A stretch of 56,056 nucleotides of DNA from an uncultured Alcaligenaceae bacterium (GCA_937896225.1 CALBMZ010000090.1:1-56056), one strand, 5' to 3'; positions 18,045-30,060 are shown, counted from the stretch's first letter. Notes: generated by a model from the sequence alone, not told the origin. A program made the numbers and translations.

Positions 18045-18608
18045 ATGAAAAAGTTTTTATTTGATCTCTTCCCTCTTATTTTATTTTTTGTAGCATATCG
18101 ATTTAGCGATATTTATGTTGCAACGGCCGTAGCAATGGTTGCAGGTGTTGCACAGATTTTATATATTAAATTGACTGGCCAAGTTATTGAAACCATGCAC
18201 TGGGTTAATTTAGGCATCATTGTTTTATTTGGAGGTGCCACGTTGTATCTTCACGATGAGTCGTTTATTAAATGGAAACCGACCGTTCTTTACTGGTTGT
18301 TTGGTGCGGTGATGCTGGGCTCGCAATGGTTGTTCAAACGCAACACGCTACAAAAACTACTGGGCCAGAAAGTTTCTCTAACTGATACGGGTTGGTCTCG
18401 CTTAAATAGTAGTTGGGCATTGTTCTTTATAATCGCTGGGGGTTTGAACCTTTTTGTGGCTTTTTCAGGTTGGTTTACTGAGTCTCAATGGGTTAACTTC
18501 AAAGTTTTTGGTCTAATGGGGTTATTGATTTTGTTTGTACTGGCTCAATCTGTTTGGTTGGGTAAACATATGTTGCCAGACGATACGCCTCACGAAGAAA
18601 AAAAATGA
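18045..18608 (+). CDS. yciB: inner-membrane-spanning protein YciB (septation protein A)
   Basis: The 187-residue protein begins MKKFLFDLFPLILFFVAYR, the signature start of the YciB/IspZ family, and has about five membrane segments. It includes KPTVLYWLFGAVMLGSQ and WALFFIIAGGLNLFVAF at the expected places. YciB is needed for normal envelope integrity and septation in several bacteria, with an unclear biochemical role. It is followed by bolA and a parvulin gene, a neighbourhood I know from other Burkholderiales. Confidence 0.93.
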   Translation: MKKFLFDLFPLILFFVAYRFSDIYVATAVAMVAGVAQILYIKLTGQVIETMHWVNLGIIVLFGGATLYLHDESFIKWKPTVLYWLFGAVMLGSQWLFKRNTLQKLLGQKVSLTDTGWSRLNSSWALFFIIAGGLNLFVAFSGWFTESQWVNFKVFGLMGLLILFVLAQSVWLGKHMLPDDTPHEEKK

Positions 18609-18671
18609 ATGTTTAAACACTTGACCGCTTGATTGCCTAAACAACAAAAATACTTTACATACAAAAAAACT

Positions 18672-18947
18672 ATGAGCAATGATTTAATCAATCAACTTGA
18701 AACCCGCTTGGCTGCATTGACGCCTGAGTCTTTAAGCGTTGAAGATGAATCACACCTTCATGCCGGCCATGCGGGCAACCGCGACGGCGCCAGTCACTTC
18801 AGGGTACACATTGTGGCGCCCTGCTTTGAAAATAAGCCAATGATTGCGCAACATCGGCTTGTTTATGATCTTTTGCGCGATTTAATGCCCTACCCAATTC
18901 ACGCGCTTGCCCTACACACAAAAGCGCCACATAAAGGAAATTCATGA
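18672..18947 (+). CDS. BolA family protein
   Basis: This is a 91-residue BolA-fold protein with HFRVHIVAPCFENK, then PMIAQHRLVYDLLRDLM and HALALHTKAP, the conserved His and the helix-turn-helix-like segment of the family. BolA proteins work with monothiol glutaredoxins in iron-sulfur handling, and some affect cell shape and stress transcription. I start at ATG 18672. A TTG at 18633 would add 13 residues of poor composition. The stop overlaps the next start (ATGA). Whether it matches BolA or IbaG better cannot be settled by eye. Confidence 0.88.
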   Translation: MSNDLINQLETRLAALTPESLSVEDESHLHAGHAGNRDGASHFRVHIVAPCFENKPMIAQHRLVYDLLRDLMPYPIHALALHTKAPHKGNS

Positions 18948-19720
18948 AACGCATTACGATGATGGCTGTCGCTTTGGTCGTCGCGGCACCCTTATATGCC
19001 CAGAATATTGCAACCGTTAATGGTCAAGCGATTACACAAAAGTCGTACGATCAATTTGTACAGTTACTGGTGACGCAAGGTGCGCCCGATTCTCCTAAGC
19101 TACGCGAGCAAATCAAAGAAGAAATGATTAACCGCGCAATTATGGTGCAAGCGGCTGAAAAAGCAGGTATCAACAAACTACCTGCAGTCGAAACAGAGCT
19201 TGACGTTGCACGTCAAAGTATTTTGCTCCGCGCTTACATGGCAGACTATTTAGCCAAAAATCCGATCAGTGATACTGCTATTGCGGCAGAATACGACAAG
19301 CTTAAAAAAGCTCAAGACGGTGTGGTTGAATACGACGTACGTCACATTTTAGTAGATGATGAAAAAGTTGCGAACGACCTGCAAACTCAAATCAAGTCTA
19401 AAAAGGCTAAATTTGAAGACTTGGCCCAAGCCAATTCCAAAGATACCGGTAGCGCCGCGAAAGGTGGTAGCTTAGGTTGGGCCGATGCAAGCAATTATGT
19501 TGCCCCATTTTCTGAAGCGGTAAAAGCCACGCCTAAAGGGCAATTAGCAGCAAAGCCTGTACAAAGCCAATTTGGTTGGCACGTAATTGAGGTGGTTGAT
19601 GTTCGTCCCGTGGCATTCCCCCCACTTGACCAAGTCAAGCCACAACTCGAAGAAATGATGCGTCAGCAAGAAATTGCCGCGTTGCAAACTAAATTACGTG
19701 AAAGTGCAACCGTCAAGTAA
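18944..19720 (+). CDS. secreted parvulin-type peptidyl-prolyl cis-trans isomerase
   Basis: The 258-residue protein has a signal peptide (MKRITMMAVALVVAAPLYA, cleaved about residue 19) and a SurA-N-like helical region to residue 110. The rotamase domain spans about residues 130-225: EYDVRHILVDDE, FEDLAQANSKDTGSAAKGGSLGW, FGWHVIEVVDVRP. It probably acts in the periplasm as a folding helper for exported proteins such as the porins. The order yciB-bolA-isomerase is conserved in relatives. It is not SurA itself, which has two parvulin domains and is longer. Confidence 0.92.
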   Translation: MKRITMMAVALVVAAPLYAQNIATVNGQAITQKSYDQFVQLLVTQGAPDSPKLREQIKEEMINRAIMVQAAEKAGINKLPAVETELDVARQSILLRAYMADYLAKNPISDTAIAAEYDKLKKAQDGVVEYDVRHILVDDEKVANDLQTQIKSKKAKFEDLAQANSKDTGSAAKGGSLGWADASNYVAPFSEAVKATPKGQLAAKPVQSQFGWHVIEVVDVRPVAFPPLDQVKPQLEEMMRQQEIAALQTKLRESATVK

Positions 19721-19756
19721 ATAATTGATTTAATTTAATGAACTGACCTTAACCAA

Positions 19757-21927
<2,171 letters not shown>

Positions 21928-21935
21928 TTAACCTC

Positions 21936-22985
21936 TTACGCAAAAACACGACGAGCACGAGGGCTACCCGCCGTTAAACCTGCAGACTCAAGTTGAACAT
22001 ACAAACCCTGAAGGTGAGAATCAATGGACACATCAGCACCCGACACAACAGGCTGGCCTTGATCGTCAACTAAATCAGCACCAAATCGATGCGCCAGCTC
22101 TAAACCTACATCAAGCATACGACCGAATGCCCTTAAATTAGGTGGACTACGTGGCACGTCAAGCAATATAGATAACCGATCAACTGTTGCAACGCCGTCG
22201 TCAAATGGCTCGCCTTCAGCGCGGCTGACAATAAAACAGGGCAAACCATCGTCGCCTACCCAATTTAAAACACCCGCTTGATACGCAAAACCCATAGATT
22301 GTGAGCTGTTTAAGACATCTTCAATTTTTTGATTTGATCCGAGCAATAACGTTAACGCAACTTGGCTGTCTAGCTTGGCACATAACTCATCGAGTTGATT
22401 AGCCCGCATGAGAACATCGTCTTGCTCTGGCCCTTCCAAATGGCCTTCAAGCGCATCAGCAACAGATTGGATACGATTCCATATTTTTGACCATTCAATG
22501 GCCGTTAAAGGGCCAGAGCGGTTGGCCAGTAACACGGCAAACTGCAAACGATCATAATTGTCGGTGGGGTTAGGGCGAGTGAATAAACGGCTGGCTTCGT
22601 CTTGCCAAAAAACACGCACGGGCTTGACGCCTGCCATGAACCCTGTGGGTATGGCCTGCATAATTTGGGCGCCAAAAATCGCTTGAGGGAGAACCAATTC
22701 AATGACAACCTCAACCGCCTCATCGGGCTCGTCTGTGTTGAAATTTGATGAACTCTCATGATCAGATTGTAAAGTTGGCTCATCATCACCAGGCGACAAG
22801 CCAGGTTCACGTCGAGTTGATGCGTGAGTCGCATCTGTATCACCCAACAACGGGTCACGATCAGCCTGAGGTAAGTGTGGCTTCATAAGATGACGTATGC
22901 GACGATCTTGCCAAACGTTGAAACCCAACACAATCAAAATAATGAAAATACCGAGAATAATTAAGCTTATTTGTAAATCACTCAT
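21936..22985 (-). CDS. zipA: cell division protein ZipA
   Basis: ZipA anchors FtsZ to the inner membrane. The 349-residue protein has the typical build: a single N-terminal membrane helix (SLIILGIFIILIVLGFNVW, residues 6-24), then a basic patch. A charged, disordered linker rich in Asp, Glu and Ser runs to about residue 90, and a globular C-terminal FtsZ-binding domain follows. ZipA-like motifs such as LANRSGPLTAIEWSKIWN lie near the start of the globular region and MLDVGLELAHRFGADLVDD near the end. It sits between smc and ligA, as in many Burkholderiales, which supports the call. Sequence conservation in ZipA is low, so context matters. Confidence 0.88.
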   Translation of the reverse strand: MSDLQISLIILGIFIILIVLGFNVWQDRRIRHLMKPHLPQADRDPLLGDTDATHASTRREPGLSPGDDEPTLQSDHESSSNFNTDEPDEAVEVVIELVLPQAIFGAQIMQAIPTGFMAGVKPVRVFWQDEASRLFTRPNPTDNYDRLQFAVLLANRSGPLTAIEWSKIWNRIQSVADALEGHLEGPEQDDVLMRANQLDELCAKLDSQVALTLLLGSNQKIEDVLNSSQSMGFAYQAGVLNWVGDDGLPCFIVSRAEGEPFDDGVATVDRLSILLDVPRSPPNLRAFGRMLDVGLELAHRFGADLVDDQGQPVVSGADVSIDSHLQGLYVQLESAGLTAGSPRARRVFA

Positions 22986-22999
22986 ATTAACCTTTGGGT

Positions 23000-25900
23000 T
23001 TAAACATCAGCTGTCAGTTGCAAAGCCGATTCAATGTCAACCGCCACAATACGCGAGACACCCTGCTCTTGCATCGTAACGCCCACCAATTGCTTAGCCA
23101 TCTGCATGGCTATTTTATTATGGGAAATAAATAAGAATTGCGTTTGATCGCTCATACCACTAACCAAGTTAGCGTAACGTTCAGTGTTCGCATCGTCAAG
23201 CGGCGCATCCACTTCATCTAACAAACAAAATGGTGCAGGGTTCAATTTAAACAGTGCGAATACCAGCGCAGTTGCCGTTAAAGCTTTTTCACCACCCGAT
23301 AGCAAATGAATATTCGTGTTACGTTTGCCTGGCGGCTGTGCCATCACCTGCACACCAGCATCAAGAATTTCTTCACCGGTCATCACTAAACGGGCTTCTC
23401 CGCCACCAAAAAGTTTGGGGAACAGTTCACCAAAATGACCATTCACCGCATTGAAGGTGGTTTGTAAAAGGTCTCTTGTTTCGCGATCAATTTTATGAAT
23501 CGCGTCTTCAAGTGTGGTAATTGCCTCGTGCAAATCGGCATACTGCGACTGCAAAAACCCTTGACGCTCTTTTGAAGACTTCAACTCATCGAGTGCTGCC
23601 AAATTAACCGCACCCAACGATTCAATTTGACGGTTAATACGCAGAACTTCAGACTGCAACCAGCTTGATTTTTGCCACTGTGTGGCGCCTTCACTGCGCG
23701 CATGAATCATCACTTCAATGGTTTGCCGCTCGACTGATTGCGCGTTGAGCTGTTCAGCATATTGCTCTGCCGCTAATCGTGCAGCTTGCTCTTGCAGTTG
23801 CAACTGCATAATTTGATCACGCTGAGGCTGAAGAGACTGTTCGATCGTTAAACGACCTTCATCGGCTGCGCGAAGCTCAGCCTCGAGGTGGTTCATATCA
23901 ATGCGTAATTTATTTAAAGCTTCTTCACGTTCAGCACGCTGTTCTAGCGCCTCTTGCAAACCTGCTTGAGCCGTGGCGGCATCTAATGTCACCAACTCTT
24001 GCTCTAGGGATTCAAACTCATATTGAGCCCTTGCCAGTTGGTCAGATGCCAATTGCTGATTACGTTGCAACTCTGCCATGCGCGATTGAATGGTGCGTTG
24101 CGTAAACTCAGCCTCTTGTTGTTGACGCTCTTGATCACGTAACAACGTGCGCGCGTGTTCCGCCCGCGCCGAAATATCTTCCCCTTCTATTTCGGCGTCA
24201 GAAAACACAGACTGTTCAGTGGCTAGCTTTTCGTCAAGCCTCTCAAACGCTTCTTGCGCTGCCTCGCGTTCAACAACCAAAGATTCCTGTTGGTCTTTAA
24301 TTTCAGCTAACTCATCATCAAGACGTGTTGACTCAAGACGACTTTGTTCAACCTCTTGCGCCAGCTTACTGTAAGCTAACTGTAAAGAATGAACCCGTTG
24401 GGTTAACTCACTCACACGCTGGCGTGCCGGCACCAAGGCCTGTGAAACCTGCTGCCATGCCACCTCAGCACGTACCGCCTCAGCCCGTACACCGTCAACG
24501 ATTAGTTGCAACGCTTTGATTTCTTTTTGTAAGTTTTCAATATCTTGTTGGCGCGCTAACATGCCCGCCTGCTCTGAATCAGACGCATAAAATTGAACAC
24601 TGTGTGCATGAACTCGGTGCCCACTCGGCACCACAAAGGCTGCACCCCTAGGCAAAGTATGCCGTTGCGCCAATGCTGTAGATAAATCAGGCGCAATATA
24701 AAGGTGGCCCAACCAACTTTGCAACAGTGTTCGCAATGCAGAGTCGCTCGTTTGCACCAACGATAACAAAGGCGAAAACCCAGATACGGCTGGGGGCAAA
24801 GCGCTGGGTGCTGGCATTTGGTAAAAGGCCAAACGCGCGGGTGGCGAGTCGTTTGAAAAGCCTTTAGTCCAATCTAACTGGGTGACTTCAACACCGGTCA
24901 TACACTCATGCAAAACAGCTTCTAAAGCTGATTCCCAACCTTGTTGAATATGAAGCTTTTGCCATAAACGCGGTAAATCAGAAAGCTCATGGTGTGCTAA
25001 CCAACCTTCTAAGGCACCCGAACGTTGTACGTCTTCTTGTAGCTTGACCAAAGCCCCCAAGCGCGCATCCAAACGAGACAAAGACTGAGTCTCGCTTTGC
25101 ACCAACGCTTGTGCATCTAAACGAGCTTGTTCTGCTTGCGGCAATTGGGCCTCAAAATCAATCAGTGTGGCCTGCGCTTCCTCAAGCAATTGCTCTGCCG
25201 CGGCACGATCACCCGTCAATTGTTCTAATCGGGTGGGGTCAAGTGCCGTCACGGCAGAACGGGCTTGGGTTAACCGCTCACGCCGCATCTCTAGATTTTG
25301 AAGTTGACGGTGTGCATCACCTTGTCGCTGCGCCATCAATGCAATGTCTTGTTCAAGCTTATACACAGCTTGTCGCAACGTATCGCGTTGTGCGGCAGCC
25401 TCGCGAACCTGTCGCTCAATTTCGGGCCACTCTACCTGAGCTTGTTCTGCGCGTTCACGGGTTTGTTCAACCACGGCAACCTGTTCATCAAGGTTAGCTT
25501 GGCTGGTTTCGATTTGTTCGATGCAATGGCCAATTTGAGCTTGCCAATCTGCCATTTGCGAGTCAAGTTGCTGCTTGCGTGATTGAACCCTGTCACGGGT
25601 TTCGATGACATGGCGAATTTCTGCCTCAAGACTACTCGCTTGGGCGTTTACCTCATATAAAGCCGCTTGACCTCGATGCACCCCATCACTGGCTTGATAG
25701 TGGGCTTGGCGGCGCAATTCAAGCGCGGATTCGTGGGAACGCAATCGAGCGGTGGCACCTTCGAGCGCAGTTTGAGCTTGTTCAATTTGTTGTTGAAAGT
25801 TAGCACGATCTTGATGCGCAGCGGTTTCTTTCAACCACCATAATGCTTGCTGCTTTTCTTTACCCTCAACCTCAAGCCCTCTGAACTGTGCAGCCACCTC

Positions 25901-26536
25901 AGCTTGTGATTCAAGTTTAACCAGTTGCGTATTAAGTTCCGACAAAATATCGTCAACCCGTAAAAGGTTATCGCGGGTATCTGACAATCGACTTTCTGTT
26001 TCTCGACGACGCTCTTTATAGCGAGAAACACCAGCCGCCTCTTCTAAAAAAACACGTAACTCTTCCGGACGAGCCTCGATTAAGCGATTAATCATGCCCT
26101 GCCCGATAATGGCGTAGCCTTTCGTGCCTAAACCCGTACCTAAAAATAAATCGTGCACATCACGGCGACGCACTTGCTGCTGATTAATTAAGTAGGTACT
26201 GGTGCCATCACGCGTTAGAATTCGGCGCACAGAAACTTCTGCAAAGGTTGACCACTGACCCGCAGCGCGACCGTCTGAATTATCAAAAACCAGTTCAACC
26301 GACGCACGACCTGAAGGTTTGCGTTGGCCAGAGCCGCTAAAAATTACGTCTTGCATTGATTCACCACGTAGCTCGGTGGCTCTCGTTTCACCCAAAACCC
26401 AACGTACTGCGTCAATAATGTTAGATTTGCCACACCCGTTTGGGCCCACGACACCCACGATTTGGCTAGGTGTGGGTATCACCGTTGGGTCAACAAACGA
26501 TTTAAAGCCAGCAAGTTTGATGTGGGTTAAGCGCAC
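23000..26536 (-). CDS. smc: chromosome segregation protein SMC
   Basis: This is a 1178-residue SMC ATPase that organises and helps separate chromosomes with the ScpA/ScpB kleisin partners. The N-terminal head has Walker A GPNGCGKSN at residues 32-40. Coiled coils flank a hinge at about 500-650. The C-terminal head has the signature LLSGGEKALTATALVFA and Walker B FCLLDEVDAPLDD. The many Gln/Glu/Arg heptads match coiled coil. It starts at GTG with no strong ribosome-binding site. smc-zipA-ligA form a tight run (14 and 11 base gaps) likely transcribed together. Confidence 0.97.
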   Translation of the reverse strand: MRLTHIKLAGFKSFVDPTVIPTPSQIVGVVGPNGCGKSNIIDAVRWVLGETRATELRGESMQDVIFSGSGQRKPSGRASVELVFDNSDGRAAGQWSTFAEVSVRRILTRDGTSTYLINQQQVRRRDVHDLFLGTGLGTKGYAIIGQGMINRLIEARPEELRVFLEEAAGVSRYKERRRETESRLSDTRDNLLRVDDILSELNTQLVKLESQAEVAAQFRGLEVEGKEKQQALWWLKETAAHQDRANFQQQIEQAQTALEGATARLRSHESALELRRQAHYQASDGVHRGQAALYEVNAQASSLEAEIRHVIETRDRVQSRKQQLDSQMADWQAQIGHCIEQIETSQANLDEQVAVVEQTRERAEQAQVEWPEIERQVREAAAQRDTLRQAVYKLEQDIALMAQRQGDAHRQLQNLEMRRERLTQARSAVTALDPTRLEQLTGDRAAAEQLLEEAQATLIDFEAQLPQAEQARLDAQALVQSETQSLSRLDARLGALVKLQEDVQRSGALEGWLAHHELSDLPRLWQKLHIQQGWESALEAVLHECMTGVEVTQLDWTKGFSNDSPPARLAFYQMPAPSALPPAVSGFSPLLSLVQTSDSALRTLLQSWLGHLYIAPDLSTALAQRHTLPRGAAFVVPSGHRVHAHSVQFYASDSEQAGMLARQQDIENLQKEIKALQLIVDGVRAEAVRAEVAWQQVSQALVPARQRVSELTQRVHSLQLAYSKLAQEVEQSRLESTRLDDELAEIKDQQESLVVEREAAQEAFERLDEKLATEQSVFSDAEIEGEDISARAEHARTLLRDQERQQQEAEFTQRTIQSRMAELQRNQQLASDQLARAQYEFESLEQELVTLDAATAQAGLQEALEQRAEREEALNKLRIDMNHLEAELRAADEGRLTIEQSLQPQRDQIMQLQLQEQAARLAAEQYAEQLNAQSVERQTIEVMIHARSEGATQWQKSSWLQSEVLRINRQIESLGAVNLAALDELKSSKERQGFLQSQYADLHEAITTLEDAIHKIDRETRDLLQTTFNAVNGHFGELFPKLFGGGEARLVMTGEEILDAGVQVMAQPPGKRNTNIHLLSGGEKALTATALVFALFKLNPAPFCLLDEVDAPLDDANTERYANLVSGMSDQTQFLFISHNKIAMQMAKQLVGVTMQEQGVSRIVAVDIESALQLTADV

Positions 26537-26632
26537 GAGTCATATTGTCCGTTAGTATTCATCTGAAATAATACCTCACACAGCCACATTGATACGGCTA
26601 TACTCAAACGCTATTTGAAAGGGGTCATAATT

Positions 26633-27943
26633 TTGAATCGCGGTTTTTATCTTGTCATGGCTGCTCAAGGCCTGTCTTCATTAGCTGACAATGCTCTATT
26701 TATCGCCGCAATCGCCTTGATTATGCAGCTAGGTGGTCCCGACTGGATGGCGCCCATGATGAAATGGTGGTTTGCTGCAACTTATGTACTGTTAGCCGCA
26801 TTTGTGGGTGCATTCGCCGATAGTTTCCCAAAAGGTCGAGTTATGTTTGCCACCAACACCCTCAAAATTGTGGGCTGTTTGACCATGTTTTGGTACGGCA
26901 TATTTGGTCTAACCCCCGTTGGCCAAACTTACCTTGTATGCGCAGCGTATGCCCTAGTAGGCATAGGTGCAGCCGCTTATTCGCCAGCAAAGTATGGCAT
27001 TGTTACTGAAATGCTCAAGCCGCTTGATTTGGTGAAAGGCAACAGTTGGATAGAAGGCGTCACCGTTGTTTCAATTATTTTAGGCACAGTTCTTGGTGGG
27101 GTTCTTATTTCACCGATTGTATCGGGCTGGTTACTGAACCATGAAACCATTAAAAGCCTTGTTCAAACCCCTGCTGAAGCGGCCATTTTGTGTATTGCCT
27201 TTGTTTATTTGGCAGCAGCCATTTGCAATTTACTGATTCCCAAGACCCACATCATTTATCCACGCCAACAAACCAACCCTTTAAAACTGGTTAAAACCTT
27301 TTGGGGCTACGTTAAAGTATTGTGGCGCGACAAACTTGGGCAAATATCACTCGCTGTCACCACCCTCTTTTGGGGTGCTGGGGCAACCTTGCAGTTGATG
27401 GTAATTGAATGGGGTAAAAGTCATTTAGGTTTACGGTTAGATGAAACATCAATATTGATGGGCATCACGGCATTTGGTACGATTTTTGGGGCCATATTTG
27501 CCAGTCGCGTGCCACTACCTCGCGCGCTACACGTGTTGCCAATGGGGGTAGCAATGGGTTTTGTTGTGTTGTTGATGCCGTTAGTTTCTGATAATTGGGA
27601 AGTGTATTCACTGCTTCTTTTGATAGGCGGTTTATCTGGTTATTTTGTTGTGCCTATGAATGCTCTGCTACAGCATCGCGGCCACGTTCTATTATCAGCT
27701 GGGCACTCGATTGCTGTGCAAAACTTTAACGAGCAAATCAATATTTTAGTGATGGTGGCAGTCTACACATTACTACTTTGGCTATCGTTACCAATTAACG
27801 CCATCATCGTTATCTTTGGCTTATTAGTAGCCAGTTTGATGTTAGTTATTATTCGTTGGAAAAACAAAAACCTAAAAGCAAACCCAGATCTCATTCATGA
27901 AATTGGTCGGGAAGGCCACGGAGCCGCGCTAAATCACGACTAA
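26633..27943 (+). CDS. lplT: lysophospholipid transporter LplT
   Basis: This major facilitator superfamily protein resembles LplT, which flips lyso-phosphatidylethanolamine across the inner membrane for re-acylation. The 436-residue protein has about 12 membrane segments. Near the start it has GLSSLADNALFIAAIALIM, the SxxxDNAL pattern typical of LplT. It also has AFADSFPKGRVMFATNTLKI, AYSPAKYGIVTEML and LVKGNSWIEGVTV. I choose the TTG at 26633, preceded by AAAGGGG at a good distance. A TTG at 26615 would add six residues. The partner acyltransferase Aas is not next to it. Its end overlaps the convergent glycosylase gene by 15 bases. Confidence 0.87.
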   Translation: MNRGFYLVMAAQGLSSLADNALFIAAIALIMQLGGPDWMAPMMKWWFAATYVLLAAFVGAFADSFPKGRVMFATNTLKIVGCLTMFWYGIFGLTPVGQTYLVCAAYALVGIGAAAYSPAKYGIVTEMLKPLDLVKGNSWIEGVTVVSIILGTVLGGVLISPIVSGWLLNHETIKSLVQTPAEAAILCIAFVYLAAAICNLLIPKTHIIYPRQQTNPLKLVKTFWGYVKVLWRDKLGQISLAVTTLFWGAGATLQLMVIEWGKSHLGLRLDETSILMGITAFGTIFGAIFASRVPLPRALHVLPMGVAMGFVVLLMPLVSDNWEVYSLLLLIGGLSGYFVVPMNALLQHRGHVLLSAGHSIAVQNFNEQINILVMVAVYTLLLWLSLPINAIIVIFGLLVASLMLVIIRWKNKNLKANPDLIHEIGREGHGAALNHD

Positions 27944-28747
27944 ATCACGTGCCTGTTGCAGATCTTGCCAGGCGCGTTTTTTATCAATGGGTCGACGCAA
28001 TAAAAAGGCGGGGTGATACGTGACCAGCAAAGGAATCGATGCGTTAAACGACCAAACTTGTTCACGTAACGTTTCAAGCGGCACATCTTGACCTAATAAT
28101 GCTTGGGCAGCCGAACGCCCCATAGCTAAAATAAGGTGAGGCTGTACAGCCTTTATTTCAGCGTACAAAAACGGCTGACACGCCAGCATTTCTTCAGGGC
28201 GTGGGGCACGGCTGGCCGGCGAGCGACATTTCACAACATGCGTCAGATAAACATCACGATCGCGGTGATGGCCTATTGCAGCCAACATATTGTCAAGCAG
28301 TTCGCCTGAACGGCCAGCAAAAGGTAAGCCCAACCGGTCTTCTTGCTCGCTTGGCGCCTCGCCCACAATCATGATAGCTGGGCGTTTCACCCCTCTACCC
28401 ACCACCGCTTGATGACGATTTTGGCACAAACCACATGCCTGACAGGCGCGAATTTGTTCGCTTAAATCGTCTAAACCTTTGTTTGGCTGAGCCACCAAAG
28501 GTTGCGTTGCATCTGTTTGATGGGGTGACTGATTTGATAAAGCTTGAACAGAATTATGGTTTGATGCTAGAGGTGCTGTTTCAGGTCGTGATTCAGATAC
28601 TATCTCAGGTGCAACATGTATTGAAATCTGGTGCTGAGTCTGTTCACTCACTTTAGCCAACCAAGGCGCATTGACACCCAACACATCTAACCATACATGC
28701 TGTAATGGACTTATATTGACATCAAAGGTGGGACGCTTTTTTTTCAT
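27929..28747 (-). CDS. uracil-DNA glycosylase, family 4 type (iron-sulfur)
   Basis: The 272-residue protein has a variable N-terminal 90 residues, then a UdgA-like domain: CQACGLCQNR, IMIVGEAPSEQEDRLGLPF with AGRSGELLDN (motif 1), VKCRSP, ILAMGRSAAQALLG and the His motif VTYHPAFLLR. The Cys at CxxCxxC, KC and LAC fit the [4Fe-4S] site of family 4 enzymes, which excise uracil from DNA. The start at 28747 overlaps the tsaB-rimI stop (ATGA). A longer frame from 28774 is less likely. The same gene order after rimI occurs in relatives. Some proteins of this kind are annotated only as UDG family. Confidence 0.88.
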   Translation of the reverse strand: MKKKRPTFDVNISPLQHVWLDVLGVNAPWLAKVSEQTQHQISIHVAPEIVSESRPETAPLASNHNSVQALSNQSPHQTDATQPLVAQPNKGLDDLSEQIRACQACGLCQNRHQAVVGRGVKRPAIMIVGEAPSEQEDRLGLPFAGRSGELLDNMLAAIGHHRDRDVYLTHVVKCRSPASRAPRPEEMLACQPFLYAEIKAVQPHLILAMGRSAAQALLGQDVPLETLREQVWSFNASIPLLVTYHPAFLLRRPIDKKRAWQDLQQARDLVVI

Positions 28748-30060
28748 GTCAAGGCGCCTGAAGTGACTAAGCAATCAACAAATAACACCCAAGCGTCTTC
28801 GCGACCCACTTTACCTGCTGGGTAATAACCTTTACGCACACCCATACGCGTAAAACCACATTTGTGATAAAAGCCCAACGCTTTTTTATTAGAAGGCCTG
28901 ACCTCTAACAACATACGGTTTAAAGCAGATTGCACCGCCAACTGTCGAACCGATTCTATTAACAAAGCGCCCACGCCTTGACGACGATTATCAGGGTTCA
29001 CGGCTATAACGAGAATATGAATGTCGTCTGGGTCTTTCATGGCGACACAAAAACCGACTAATTTACCAAGACGACGCACCACCCAAGCAGGGTAACCTGC
29101 TGCCAAGGCATCAGCAAAATTTTGCTTAGACCAAGGGAAAGACTGAGACATTTGCTCAAGCTCTGCCACCTCAAACAAATCTGTAGTGAGCATAGGTAAC
29201 AAAATAGGCAATGAAGCAAGCGCATGGTCACCCACCTTAGGGTTACCGCCCAAACCTTGCGCTCGTTCAATTGAGGTAAACGCCACTTTGTCACGCAAAT
29301 AAAAAGGGGCTGCTTGCTCGGGTTTTAAACCCTTACCTGCTAGAAACCCTGCTGCCCCCAAACGCGCGACCCAATCGACCTGAGGGGTAGCACTATCATC
29401 ACACAAAGTCATCTGATGTAATGGCATGAAAACCTGCTCGCAGTCGCGTTTAAACGGCACAAACCACGTACTTGACTCACCTAGCAATGACCAACCATTT
29501 CCACTCAAACCAATATAACCGACACCCTGAAACGCTTTGACCCAATAGGGCAAACGTTGGTGAACAAACGGTAACAAATCTTTTACAGCGATTAAAACTG
29601 GTGCTTGTAGGGGCATCAAGCCGAGGTTTTCAGGGTAGGCTTGTAGATCATCTGTCGTTGAGGTTTGCAACCAAACCGCAACATATACTTCGTTCATGCG
29701 TGCATCAAGCGCTACCATTCTTATATGAAAATAAGCGGGCAAAGCAGCCGCCATGGCCGTTAATGACCCAACAGGTACCACCGGCAAACCCAATGCAAAA
29801 CCAATACCCTGTGCCGCACCGCAGGCCACTCTCAGGCCTGTAAATGCGCCAGGGCCTTGATCAAATGCCACGGCAACCAAATCGTGGCGACAAAACTCAG
29901 AAGTATTTAGCACAGATTGAGCCAGAGGGAGTAAACTTTCAGCGTGCCCAGACACCCCATCTACCTCTTGCACAACAATAGATTCATGACCAAAAGGGTG
30001 CGAAATAATTGCCACACCACAGCGCGACGTCGAGGTTTCAATAGCCAAAATCGGTTTCAT
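28744..30060 (-). CDS. fused TsaB (t6A synthesis) - RimI (N-acetyltransferase) protein
   Basis: One unbroken 438-codon frame encodes two proteins that are usually separate. Residues 1-263 are TsaB (ILAIETSTSRCGVAI, FDQGPGAFTGLRVACG, and the late APFYLRDKVAF), the scaffold of the TsaD complex that makes t6A37 in ANN-decoding tRNAs. Residues 290-430 are a RimI GNAT domain with acetyl-CoA loop NRRQGVG at 359-365 and LLEVRPSNKKALGFYHKCGF. RimI acetylates the N-terminus of ribosomal protein S18. A roughly 25-residue linker joins them. In many bacteria tsaB and rimI are neighbours. Similar fusions have been annotated in some Burkholderiales, to my knowledge. Both halves look intact. Confidence 0.93.
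   Translation of the reverse strand: MKPILAIETSTSRCGVAIISHPFGHESIVVQEVDGVSGHAESLLPLAQSVLNTSEFCRHDLVAVAFDQGPGAFTGLRVACGAAQGIGFALGLPVVPVGSLTAMAAALPAYFHIRMVALDARMNEVYVAVWLQTSTTDDLQAYPENLGLMPLQAPVLIAVKDLLPFVHQRLPYWVKAFQGVGYIGLSGNGWSLLGESSTWFVPFKRDCEQVFMPLHQMTLCDDSATPQVDWVARLGAAGFLAGKGLKPEQAAPFYLRDKVAFTSIERAQGLGGNPKVGDHALASLPILLPMLTTDLFEVAELEQMSQSFPWSKQNFADALAAGYPAWVVRRLGKLVGFCVAMKDPDDIHILVIAVNPDNRRQGVGALLIESVRQLAVQSALNRMLLEVRPSNKKALGFYHKCGFTRMGVRKGYYPAGKVGREDAWVLFVDCLVTSGALT

Noticed and set aside
25111-25497. A 128-codon plus-strand frame inside smc
   Set aside because: It runs opposite the smc coiled-coil region, whose skewed codon use often leaves antisense frames open. No family was recognised.
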